A stretch of DNA of 64,000 nt. Origin: Vitis vinifera (lineage: Eukaryota; Streptophyta; Magnoliopsida; Vitales; Vitaceae). The stretch covers positions 28,373,001-28,437,000 of the forward strand of contig NC_081818.1 in the NCBI RefSeq assembly GCF_030704535.1, in the 5' to 3' direction. Shown here one piece after another: positions 34,148 to 46,500 of the stretch; within the stretch, counting starts at the first letter, position 1; each line of letters starts with the position of its first letter. The position numbers and the translations under genes are program-made. The notes beneath the pieces were generated by a model. It saw only the letters and a list, made by a program, of their open reading frames with translations, ran no database searches and had not been told where the DNA came from.

Positions 34148-36409
34148 AATGCAATAAAGTAAGGTTGAAGGTTTAAGGTTGAAAATAGAGAGGAGAGAAG
34201 ACTTGCTCCCATGCAATGAGGGCCATGGAAGCATTTGCTCATCCTCCTTTTTCTCACCAATTTCCCAAGGAATAGCAGCAGATGAGAAAGTGGGTGTTTA
34301 GGAAGTAAAAGTCTAAGAGGCATGGAAGTGCTGTGCACAGCGAAACATTGAACTTTTAAGGGTTGGCTGTGTAGCCTTTACTTTTGTTCTTATTGTAGTG
34401 GCACACCAGAGAGAGAGAGAGGGTTGATTGATTAATTTGAGAGTAGTAATATGTATAGACAATAGAGAGAAAAAGAGTTGCGGGAGCTTCTCTTTTCTTC
34501 CTAAGAAAAAGGCCAAAAGGCCAGGCCGACCACAATCATAACGCCTTGTGATAAGATGGAGCCCTCTCTCGGCTGCAGCGCTGCAGCTGCACAAGGGTCT
34601 CCCTCTGCAGGTGCTGGGCTGCTGCTGCCCTCAGCCTTTGTATCGGTATCTAACTTTGGCCTCATTGCCTCTGCACCCCCCACATCTGCTAAAGTAAATA
34701 ATTTCTTTTTGTCCTCTCCCTCCAACCACTATGCACCAAACTCCTTGCCTTCTTCTACCTTCAATTTATAAAAATTCATATTTACTCAAATTTTATTTTA
34801 ATAATATAAAAACCTCATCTAGATATTATTTGGACCCTGACTCTAAAAAATTCATATCTTTGTAACTAAAAGAAGCTAACATGAATATCGGTCGATGATA
34901 TCAGATACTTTTTCTCATATCCGATATAAAATATAACAAATTTATAAATAAAAGTAAATTATAAAATAATATAAGTAAAGTATAAAACAACTCCATAGGC
35001 TTCAACATATAAAGTAATAAAATCTAAAATATATACTCATCGAATCTAATATGTGATTAATTCCAATCTTCAATGAGAATAAATTGGACGCCATAAATGA
35101 AGCCTATTTTTGGGCACTACAACCTTTTCAACATTTTGCCCAATTCCTGCTCATTATCTAGTGGACGTGATCTCATCTCAATTCGAACCCATTAAGTACG
35201 TGGTGGTCAGTCTGTCTGGGCACCTCAGAAGTACCTTTACCATCTCTCCGAATCTCTTTGACTCGTGAAAAATCATTAAAGAAAGAAAAAAGGCAATTAA
35301 AAAAATTAAATTATTTGATTTTATTGTAAAAATAGTATGAAATTGCAAATTACTTGATTTAAATTTTATAAATAAAAAAAATATTAATAGGTATATAAGA
35401 TATTAAGAATTTTTAAGTTTCTATATTAAGAAAGTAATGATTTTAATAATTGTTTAAATTTTTTTTAAGTGATTTTTAATGATACAGGATTAATTTATAT
35501 GTTTTTATGTAAGAGTTTTATTTTTTATATAGAAAATTTTGATTTTAAAAAGAAGAAAACAAAAAACATGAAAAACAAATTAAAAATAAATTATTGTTTT
35601 TGAGAAAAAATATACAAACATGTTTAATAATTAAAAAATAATAATAGTAAATAAATTGTCTTAAAAAAAAAAAAGTAGAAAATAAGGTATTTTTTAAAAT
35701 ATATTTGAGTTATTTTCATTTGTTTTTTGATAATTGTTTTATAAAATAATAAGATAAATGTAAAGAATAAATGAAAATAAAAAATTACATACAAAATTTA
35801 TTTTTTAAAAATATTTCAAAAACTTTTACTTGAGAAAACGTTTTTAAAAATAATTTTGGAGAATAGTTTTTCAAACAAACAATAAATAAAATGAAAAATA
35901 TTTTTAAATGGCCGGTGTTGTCCACAGGTCAAACTTGAGTTCTCTGTGTTCATACATAGATCAAATTCAATCAGTTGGGGCTGCCAGCATGCTTAGACAA
36001 ATCATTTTACAAAATCAACGACAACACTTTTTGTATTTGTGTTGTCATGTCAGAATGATTTGAGACTTGGAAGTTTCAGTTTGACAAAGCATGGAAAGCA
36101 ATTCAAATGAAAATTGTGGACCCACCAAAGGAAATTACTCTCACGTTCAAATTTTCCGAGGAAAGCCTACCAAATTACTTTCATTAGCGGGACTTTTTGG
36201 AACAAGCACATATGGGGAAAGATGAATTCAGCATTGCCATAGAGTCAAACACTGAATTCTTATATTCAGAAAACAATTTCTATGACAATTTTGCGGGTCA
36301 CCCAAAATGTTGCCCAACCCACATGCTATTGAGATTCCACATGCACTTATTTCGGCATGGACTTCATCTAATTCATGCTAAATAAGGGTATTAGGATTTC
36401 AGACACTAA

Positions 36410-36686
36410 GGCGATGTTTGTTTTTTTTATTTTTTACTGAAAATTATTTAATTTTAGAATTTATGTTATTTGTTTTTTTACTTTTTCATGACTTATTATA
36501 AACTTTTTATTAAATAGAAAAAACCAAAATATATGATTTTTTTTAAATAGAAAAAATAATACAATGATTTTTTTTACTTTTTAATACTTAATAAAAATAA
36601 AATACTACAAAAACAAACAACCTAATATTTAATACTATTAAGTATTAAGATTCTATTTAAAATTAAGTAAAAAAACAAACACCACC
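36410..36686. mobile_element. Tourist-like (PIF/Harbinger) MITE, 277 bp
   Basis: Left terminus GGCGATGTTTGTTTTTTTT and inverted right terminus GGTGGTGTTTGTTTTTTTAC, flanked on both sides by TAA (36407-36409 and 36687-36689). A 3-bp TAA duplication with GG(C/T)-TGTTTG ends is typical of Tourist elements. AT-rich, non-coding. Confidence 0.8.
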
Positions 36687-37538
36687 TAAATTTTCAATAT
36701 TGCCAGCGCCATGGGCTCTAAAGTTTCAACTCCAGATAGCATTGCCAGCGCCAAGAAAACCATGACCGGCTAGGATAGGCATCAGTCCACGCAAGGAGAA
36801 TGAAAACGCCCAGTTATGCACCCAGAAGTCTCAATTCCAGGTAGTGAATCCAGCTCATTGAATGGGCTCCAGAGGCTTGTTCGAATGGCTTTGTTCTGTT
36901 GAATGCTACCCCACTTTCCTATCAGTCTTTCATACCATTATTGGGCAGTCAATGTCGGTATTGGGGACGAAGGCCCCATTCTACCGTATATTGAGCCAGC
37001 AAAATCTACCCAAAACTGATGAACCCAGATGCAACTTTAAGTCATTTTTATTGGAAAGCATTGAAATTTACAGTTGATGTTTCTAAAACTTGAAAGTGAA
37101 CCAACAACAGTGTCTGTACAACTGATCTGAAAATAGCAGACATGTGAGAGGCAATTATGAGGAGTTAAACGTGCTGACTGACCTTTCAGAAGATGCTAAC
37201 ACACCATTTTGTTCCTTGATTGATGGTACTATAAGTGGAAAGCATGCGGGGACTGCGTGTCCAGATAAAGTCCGGCTTCTAAAAATGATAGTCAATCTTA
37301 ACTGGAGTCTGGATGTATGCCATGTGCAGCCTCTAAAATTTAATGCTTTGGTATTTTTGAACAATTCTAACCATCTGAGTGGAATTTTCCTCTGCACTAT
37401 TTAGGTAAAGAAATGAAGAAAAATATTAATGATTAGAAAACACCATCTATCATGATGTACTCAAAAGTCTAAAGTTGAAATCAGAACATTGGCATCCACA
37501 ATAGCAGCAGCATTACCTTTTGAAAACAATGTTAACTT

Positions 37539-40500
37539 TCAGTTTGGATCTGCCCCTTTATCTTGGTTACTCTTCAACCCACATTCAAGTCTGATTGCTG
37601 CCCTTAGCTCGGGAGAAACAGTTGGCCTAGGCCCACCCTCTCGTCCAGCTGATGTTTTCCTAGCGTCACTTCTATTCATCCTATAACTGCGGCCATTTTC
37701 TTCTCGTGCACCCCAACCTCTATAAAGTATGACTTTGCTGGGTTCCTGAGAGACTAGAACCGCACCAGTTGCTTGCTATAAAGATAACAAATCAAAAAAC
37801 AGGATGTCAGACAATTTGTTTAAGCTAAATGTAAGCTCAGTAAAGGAAAAAGGAGTTCCCATGTTCAAACCTCCAGCTTAAAGATAACCTCCTGTACTGA
37901 AGTCCCTTTGGCTCTGCCTTTGACATTCACTATAGCAAGAGGATGCTTCTGAAAGTGTGCCTTGATTGTTTTTGCAACACCAGTAACAATGTTGCTCCTC
38001 CCTGATGTGTGTGATAAGAGAAACAGAAAAAACACAAAAAAAAAAACCTATTAAGCTCCAACAATGTAGCATTCAGACTCCATTTGGTTGTTGGAAGAAT
38101 GGATTTCAGGCATGAGGATGGTTTGAAATCTTATCTTATGCTTGACATGATGGGCAAATACAGTTTTGTTCAATGTTAGTCATCTGGAGTTCAACAAAAT
38201 CTAGAAAGCTTACATTTAATTTAGCACAGAAAAATCCAAACAACACAGAAAAATAAATAAATAAGAACCCCAATACTCATTACTTTTTCTTGGTCACCCT
38301 GATCAACCAAACTTGGAAATGAGCTTGAGGCAGGAAGTAAACAAAGGTAATTCTGTATAAGACCTCAAGTGGTTACATAACACACACATACACATGTGTG
38401 CGCACACACACATACACATGTGTGCGCACACACACAGAAAGCTGAGGAAGCAAGGTAACATGGCATTGTGAATTCATGCAAGAGTAAAATTCTCACCAAA
38501 CTGACAGTGTGCAAGACTAAGAACTAGAATGATCGGTTGCTAAAGGAGTAAAAATTACCAACAGCAATCACAGGGCGTTTCTTCATCCTGAGAGCCTGCT
38601 TTCGCAGTAGAAGCCTCTCTCTATTGGAAAGAGGTGCAGCTCTGAAGGGCATCTCATTGGACCTGGTATCCACTGGCCTCTGAACAGGTGGTTTGAATTC
38701 ATTCTTGGATGATTTAACTGATGACTCCATTGTTTCCTCATGATTAACAATGGCATAACAGCTTGTCTCACCTTGTGACTGAGATCAAATTAAAATATTC
38801 CAGATTAAAAATTGCAAGAGGAGTAAGAATATGAAAGATTTGTAAAAATGATATTAAATATTACCACAAGATCTTCAGAACAAGTTGTACATTCCCCTTC
38901 TTCATTCATATCCGTGAGAACATTTGTTTCAATTTCTTTAAGTACTGATTCAGAAGAGGGCTCTGGGTTAGCTTCATCAGTATCACTATCACACATTGAA
39001 GGAAAATCTATCCGCTTGTCATTATGACTGGTTTGTAAAGAATCCCTTGAACTATCCATGCCATCACTCGAGTGAATTAAAATTACATCAGCTCCATATC
39101 TTTCTCTAGCCTTCAGTTAGCATGCCAACAACCAGATGCAGATGTCAGAATGTGAAGCAAGGCGTAGTAAGCTACAACAGGGGAAAAAAAGCATGACCAT
39201 AAATGTATATTTTACTGAATATGCATAAGTAGAAGATGCCTATATAATTGCAACAATTTGAATGTGTTTTTATTTGATACCAGCGTCAAACCAAGGAGTA
39301 ATGCAACTGCATCTTCCTAGAATGTAGAAGTAGGACATCCCAATACAAACCACACCCAGTACCACCCAAATAAATCCCCCGCACCAGCCACCTACCAACA
39401 CTACCACCACCCCACTCACCCCAGCAAGATGGGGAGCATCTGCCTAGCGTTTAGAACATCCCAAAACAAATCCCACCCCACGCAGAGACAACCACCCCCC
39501 ACCACACCCCCACTGCTGCCTGGCCTAATAACACACACCCAACGATATATCCCCTAAAGTTGCATGGTATGACTCACATTTTGCTTTTAAAAAATGTTTG
39601 GTAGAAGATATAAATTAAGTGAAACAGTCGACACACCACTGATGTGAGCAACCACCCCAAAAAAAAGGGAAAAAAGAAAAGGGAAGAAGAAGTTTGACCC
39701 TAAAATCCATTTCAATATGAATTGGCAAAAAGAAAGACTCCAGTTTATGGTCAGATGAATGAACCGCCCTGAGCTTGTAAATCCACTGCCATGTATTTGA
39801 CTTTCTCATTGGAATGGAAGCTCCTTCTACACAAATCCAGTTTTGTTCTGTCTTGCTTTTTTTTTTTTGGTATCTTTCTTCTTCTGTTTTTTAAAGAAGT
39901 AATTTCTAGCAAACTCCATAACTTACCACCCAATTACAAGTTAACAGAAAAATGAGATAACTAACCAAATGAAGTCTTGATTTATCAACCAACTGCTTAC
40001 TGTTTGTCTCCTTGTCTTTGATCCGGCTGAACTGCAAAATTTACTATTAAATAAATTGTATACATTTAGTTGGTAAAGAGACATAGGGATAACACGAATG
40101 AGATACCTCACCAATTGATGTTTTAATTCATCTATGTTTCTCGTAAGCCTCAGAACATGAAGTTTCAAGGACTGCATCATTCAGGCAGGACAAAAAGAAT
40201 TAAATGTCGACAAAATATCATTTTGGGTCAAAAAGTGAATAAATAAAAAAAATAAAAATCAATCGTTTACTTCTCGGCGTTGTGCCTCCAAAGAGCGCTT
40301 CAATGCTTCTCTTTTATTTAGGAGTGTCTGAGGCCTCAAAGAAGCAGGTCTTTTATAATTCTTTCCACGATACATAATGATTGCATAACCTTTGCTCACT
40401 CTCTCCACGGCCACTAGTATTCCACCACTTTCTGCCTCCAACGTGCGTGCTACTCCATGAATATCTTCAATGCTCCTCCCATTAGATATTATCTTAACAA

Positions 40501-43500
40501 GTTCCCTATATTTCCAATGAAGATGCATGTTTTCAACTGTTCCATCAAAAATTCCCCGTCTACCTGAACATGGGAAGAGAAATCCTTGTCAGACCAAAGA
40601 TCTATAGGTTGAAAGAATGCCCTGTAAGTTGTTCCTGAGGAAGGACTAATTTGTGAAGTAGTGGTTTTGGGTGCATGGCAAAGCTCTCACCCAATAGAAG
40701 GAAAGGCTTCATTCTCAAGCCAACCTTCCTCAGCATATATCTTTCTTCTTCAGTGATACCCTCTTTGTCTATTTCAGGCTGTTGGGGGATCTGCGCCTCC
40801 TCCAGTTCTGCTAGAAGTTTCTCTGCCCTTTCTTTCTTCTCTAATGCCTGTTGTGTAAACATATCTCATGTGTAAAAGAAATAAGAGTAGAACAAGAAGA
40901 TGCCATGCTATGGATCATACTGAAAACATACCATGGACAACTTAATGTTAGTTCTTTCAACAACCGCTTCAGCAGACCTAAGCATTCTTCGTTTGGAGAG
41001 GGAATTTGTTTTTTGATCATCTGTTCCATCACAATCTTTGTCAGAAGCATGCTCAGAAGTTCCAAGTTCACTCTCCTCTGCATTTATTGCTAATCTATGA
41101 TGATCTATCTTCTGTTTCCCCCTATGTATGCCATACTTCCTCCGTGCTTCTATTGCAGATGAAACTGCAGGTGGCAGGAAATCTTTTCCTCTATAAAAAA
41201 CAATAAATTCTCTATCCCGAGAAAGCAAGGTTCCACCAGTCAGATTCTGCAAAAACATGTTCTCAATTGATGTTCAGAATAAGATAATAGTTCTTTTATT
41301 TTTCCTTTTTTTTGATGGATAAAGAAAAATATATATTAAAAAGAGGTGTCAAAAGAGTGACCTAAGGCATACAGGAAACATACACTGACTACCAAGAGGT
41401 TCAACCAAGAAAAGGAGCTACAAAATAGGAAGAGCTACAACAACAACAAGAGTCCAACCAATTAAAGAAACTAACTAGAGTCGAAGGACCATCATTTATA
41501 AACATCTTAGTCTCTGACCACAAAAATCAAACAAAAGAGTTTTTTAGCCTTTGGAGCGAAAGCCCATCACCATCAAAGGTGATTATGTTCCTTGTCTTCC
41601 AAAGTGTCCAAAAGATGCATAAGGGGCCTACACTCCAAGCCTTCTTATGCCTTTTGCCCACAAACAAACCATGCCAACTTAGAAGTGTCTCTTTAATGGA
41701 CAAGGGAAGCACTCAAGACACCCAAAAAAGAGCAAAAAACAGCTCTCATAAAATCTGTCTTTACACAATGAACAAGGATGTGGGGTATACATGATGTATA
41801 CATATACAAAAACCAATAGGGGCGAGAACACACAAAAAAGAACCACACCTTATAGAGAGCCTAACCAACCCACAAAATTTATCAACGAAGTAACACTATC
41901 TCCTATGTACATTCTAACCCAATCCCAAAAGATATACAAAAAAGAGCTTTTGATCGTTTGATTTGAGCTTTCCCAATCTGAACTTTTTTTTTTTTTTTTT
42001 GATAAGTGCAAATTGTATAAAAACGCCAAAAGGGAGCGCACCAAAGTACACACGGTGTATACAACGGCCACCTAAAAGCGCCAAAAAGGAAAGGGAAAAC
42101 AAAAATACTCTCTTCCTCAATCCGTCCCCAACCAATCAATAAAATCAACTAAGGACATAAAAATATGTTCTATAAACATGTTTGTCCAATATAATAAACT
42201 GCACAAAAACAAAAACTTCAACCTTTGAATAGAAAGCTCCATATTCTCAAAAGATCTTCTATTTCTCTCATTCCAAATTGTCCAAAAGAGGCACAAAGGC
42301 GATGCCCTCCACACTTTCTTTCTCTTTCTTCCAATGAACAAGCCTTACCACTCTAAAAGGGTCTCTCTAACAGAAGCTTGAATCACCCAACATGCCTTAA
42401 ACAAAGAAAACAAGAGCTCCCACAACAACCTTGCTTTCCCACGATGCAAGAGAACATGGTCAACTGACTCCTCATGAGCATAACAAAGGGAGCATCTATT
42501 GGTTAAAGACCACCCTCTCCTTTGTAATTGGTCTAAAATCAAAACTTTCCCCCATGTTGCCTCCCAAGCAAAAAAACAAACCTTAGGAAGGACCCAAGCA
42601 TTCCACACAATACTAGAAGGGAAAGGGCTTACCCTTACTTCCTCAAGGATAGAAAGGAGGGACTTAACAGAAAAGGAACCACTCTTTGTAACCGCCCAAA
42701 ACACGTCATCCTCCCTCTCATCAACCACCACCTTGTCTTGAATCCCTAACAAGAAGCATTCCATCATTTCAAACTCCCAATCATTGAGAGGTCTAGAAAA
42801 GCTTGGGTTCCATTCACCTCCTATAGAAGAGTGTACCCACAAATCCGCCACCCAAGCCTCTTTTGACCTAGCTAAAGCGAACAAGGAGGGAAAGGACACA
42901 CATAAAGGCTCATCCCCGCACCATCTGTCTCTCCAAAACTTGACCCTTCTCCCATTGCCCACTACAAAGAGAGTTCTGAAAGAGACTAACTCCCACAGAA
43001 GCCTTATAGCCTTCCATAGACCAACACCATAGCTGCCCGTCACTTTCTTAGAGCACCAACCCCTTTCTAATTCCCCAAATTTACCATAAATAATTTCTCT
43101 CCAAAAAACATCCCTTAGCAAAATGCCAAATCCATTTGCAAAGGAGAGCCTTAAGAGAGTTAAGATGTCTATCTCCAAGGCCTTCCTTTTCTTTTGTTTA
43201 AACAAACAATATCCCATTTCACTAAATGAGGCTTTTTCTCTAGAGCCCCATCTTCCCACAAAAAGTCCCTTTGAATCTTCTCCAACCTTAAGCAAATCCT
43301 CCTTGGCATCCGGAAAAGAGACAAAATAAATTGGCAGGCTAGCTAGCGTGCTCTTGATCAATGTTAGTCTTCCCCTTTTAGAAATATATTACCTTTTCCA
43401 CATTGCTAATCTCTTTTTGAACCTTTCTTCAACCCCGTCCCAAACCACTACCGAGTTATGGATAGCTCCTAGAGGAAGCCCCAAATAAGTGGTTGGGAGC

Positions 43501-46500
43501 GCACCCACTTTATAACCAAAAATAGCAACCAACTCCATAACATTCAATACCCTCCCAATCAGAATAAGCTCACTTTTATCTAAATTGATTTTCAAACCTG
43601 AAATGGCTTCAAACCACACGAGTAACCAACTCAAATAAGTCATTTGGGAAGACATGACCTCACAAAAAACCAAAGTATCATCTACGAATAACAAATGGGA
43701 AATCTCCAAGCCCTCCTCCGCGTTTCTCCCTAATACTTTGAAGCCAGACAAGAAGCCACTCTCTCTTGCCCTTTCAAGAATGCAACTGAGCGCCTCCATA
43801 GCTAGAACAAACAAGTACGGGGATAACAGATCCCCTTGCCTTAAACCCCTAGAGCTCTGAAAAAACCCTGAGGGAGTACCATTCACTAACACTGAGAACC
43901 TTGGAAATAGGCATATTTTAAGAATGATCTTACCCAATCCCAAAATAGATACAAAAAAGAACTTTTTAAAGAATGATCTGAACATTCACAATTCTCAAAG
44001 ACCCTCCTATTTCTTTCCCTCCAAATAGACCAAAAAAGGCATAACAGAGCAACCTTCCAAGCCTTTTTCCTTTTTCTACCAACAGGAAAACCTCCCTAAC
44101 TCAAGAGAAAACCTTTCACCAAAGAGTGCATCACCCATCGTACACCAAATAAAGCAAAAATAAGCTACCACAAAATACAAGCTTTCGAGCAATGAAGAAG
44201 AATATGAACACTCGTTTCTTCTTCCTCTTTGCACATGTAGCATCTATTAGGCATCTTCCACCTCCTCTTTTTGAGCTAATCTAGAGTCAAAATCTTGGCT
44301 TAAGTTGCCTCCCAAGCAACGAAGCTAACTCTAACAGGGGCCCAAGAGTTCCAGACTATACTGTGAGGGAAAGAATCCACTCTCCTACTAGCCAACGAGG
44401 AGTAGAAGGACCTAACAGAAAAAATACCACTCTTTGTGTCAACCCACTCCACTGAATCCTCAGTATCCATAAAAAAGTAAAGTGACTTTAAAAGCAAGTA
44501 TGGTATTATTTCATTTTTGGTCACCATTTTAGTAGATAGGGTCCACTTTGAACTGGAATCATAGGGAGTACTACCTAAAATTTTCACTTAAAAGGCCCAA
44601 TTTGCATTCCTTTGATGTAGAAATGTCTCTTGAATAACCCATTGCTTATAAAGTGATAATGAAACAAGTGGCAAAAAATTTGTGGTTTACATCACTCACC
44701 ATCCTACATTCTTACAATTTCCAAATATAGAACTGCCACTCTGCCCGTTTATTCACATAAAAAGTTTATAAGTTTTAAGCAAGTGCCAAAATAAATAATA
44801 ACAATGACACTTCAGAAGATCTCATGACTAGTGAAACCAAATTTCAAAGTGCCCGAAACTCATAATGACATAAGAGTATAAGAATGAAACCACGTCATCA
44901 CTAACCTTTAATTCTTCGGCCATCATCTCACTATTAGTGTTCTGTACTCCTCTCTTAACTGCAATCTTTGCTATCTCACATTTTTCCCAGAGTTTGATCA
45001 TAGAAGCAGCCAATCCTTGAAGTTTTCTATTTCTTCCTATTAATAAAACAAAACCATATAAAATAAAATACTAAACATGACAATAGCAGTTGTAAAATTG
45101 GAAATCAAACTCACCTAGTGCAAAATGGCAAGGTAAAGGCCGGCCTAGTCTCCTTAATACAGTCATTTCATCATTTGTTAATTTAGGCTTCAACCCATAA
45201 GGGAGAAGGCGGAAGGGTCTCCTGTATCCTGGAACAACAGCTGGTAGAAGATCAGCATCAATGGGTAGAGGATCATATCCCCACCAATCAGTAAAACGTG
45301 GGCCAAGTCCATCTAACAAACGGTCAGCTTCTTCTTCAAGTTGTGCCTCCCCCGGCAATTGAAATCGTACTCTAGTAGGATAACCAACACCTTGTATCAA
45401 GGATAATGGGGCTATTTTGTTGGCTGGCATTGGTCCAGCAGATTTTACATCACCCTTGCCAGAGGAGCAGACTTCTTTTCCATCATGTTCTTCATTGTTC
45501 ATTTGAGAATCCGATGATGCATCATGAGACGAGTCATTTGGTAAATTGTTATCAGACAAAAAGTAGGGGTACTTATAGTTGGCCCCTCTATACAGGATTA
45601 TATAACTTCCAGACCTCCAAATAACCAGACCTCCAGTTTTCCTCTGAGAATGTCAAGACAAAGACACAACTTAAAGATATGTACTCAGGAACATAATAGC
45701 AAATTACGTGTCAAAACTTGATATTCTGGTGGAGTGACCTCAGTGGCTAATAGCATTCATGTCAAGCAAATTACAGAAAACAAGCTCAGGAAATACATGC
45801 TGAGAACTTCCTTGAATAAACCATCCCAAAAGGGATCCCAACTGCTATCCGAGTAGGCATTAAAAATTTATATATTTCCTGTCCTAACAAATTTCAAGCC
45901 TACCTGATCCTCGTGTCTACAGGAGCAGTCTCCTTAAACATCAATGAAAGCATATAACATTTATAGGAACTTGCCTATCACTGTAAATTGGATCTTGATA
46001 ATTGTATTGTTAATTATTATTTTCTGGATTGAACTTTAGTTCATGTTTATCATTCCTGGAACAGAACAATGATTCCTAGTAAACATAGTACTCTAGGCAT
46101 AGCTCTGTTCCATCTCCATGGGAATAAACATCATTCCTTTCCAAAAAATATTTGATTTGCAATCCTACAGAAAGGCCTGGGGTACATGTTGGTAAAACAT
46201 GAAATTCAAGTCTTGAGCTGAGACTGAGACTATCTCAGTGGTGGGAAGGATCGATATTTTTTAATTACTCTATTGGAGAGTGTGCTGTTGTGAGGATAAC
46301 CCTTGTCAAAGCAAACTTCCATAATTTTGAAAACAGCTCTTTCTCACTAACAGTTTTCAAATTCTATTGTCAAGATGATTCAAAGGGATTTCCTATGGAG
46401 AGGGGGATACAATGGAGAAAAATCTAAACTTAGTGAATTTGTCAATATGCCGAGAAAAGAGGAAGGAGGGGCATCATGGAGTCTCTTTTCTCTAGATTGC

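Larger units (their letters stand above)
27614..37538. other. Ten-kilobase gene-poor region between FTRC and CFM2
   Basis: No gene can be supported. It begins with FTRC promoter sequence, then AT-rich DNA with short 38-bp repeats at about 28018-28104 and an (AT)n run at 29099-29122. Next are a four-unit tandem array (29218-30360), a GA microsatellite at 32869-32897 within a possible transcribed region, two MITEs (33636-34147 and 36410-36686), and AT-rich sequence at 34770-35890. The last stretch, about 37100-37538, is probably CFM2 3' region. Short open frames (for example minus strand 34501-34725 and 31878-32308) have no recognisable domains. Confidence 0.6.

Noticed and set aside
35975-35998. 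GCTGCCAGCATG, shared with the core of miR167
   Set aside because: The ends do not match miR167 and no star-strand sequence lies within a few hundred bases.
41970-43985. ATCTGAAC repeated beside both ends of the large LINE, taken first as a target-site duplication
   Set aside because: The flanking LINE pieces overlap in sequence content, so they are different copies and not two halves of one host element. The 8-bp match is probably chance.
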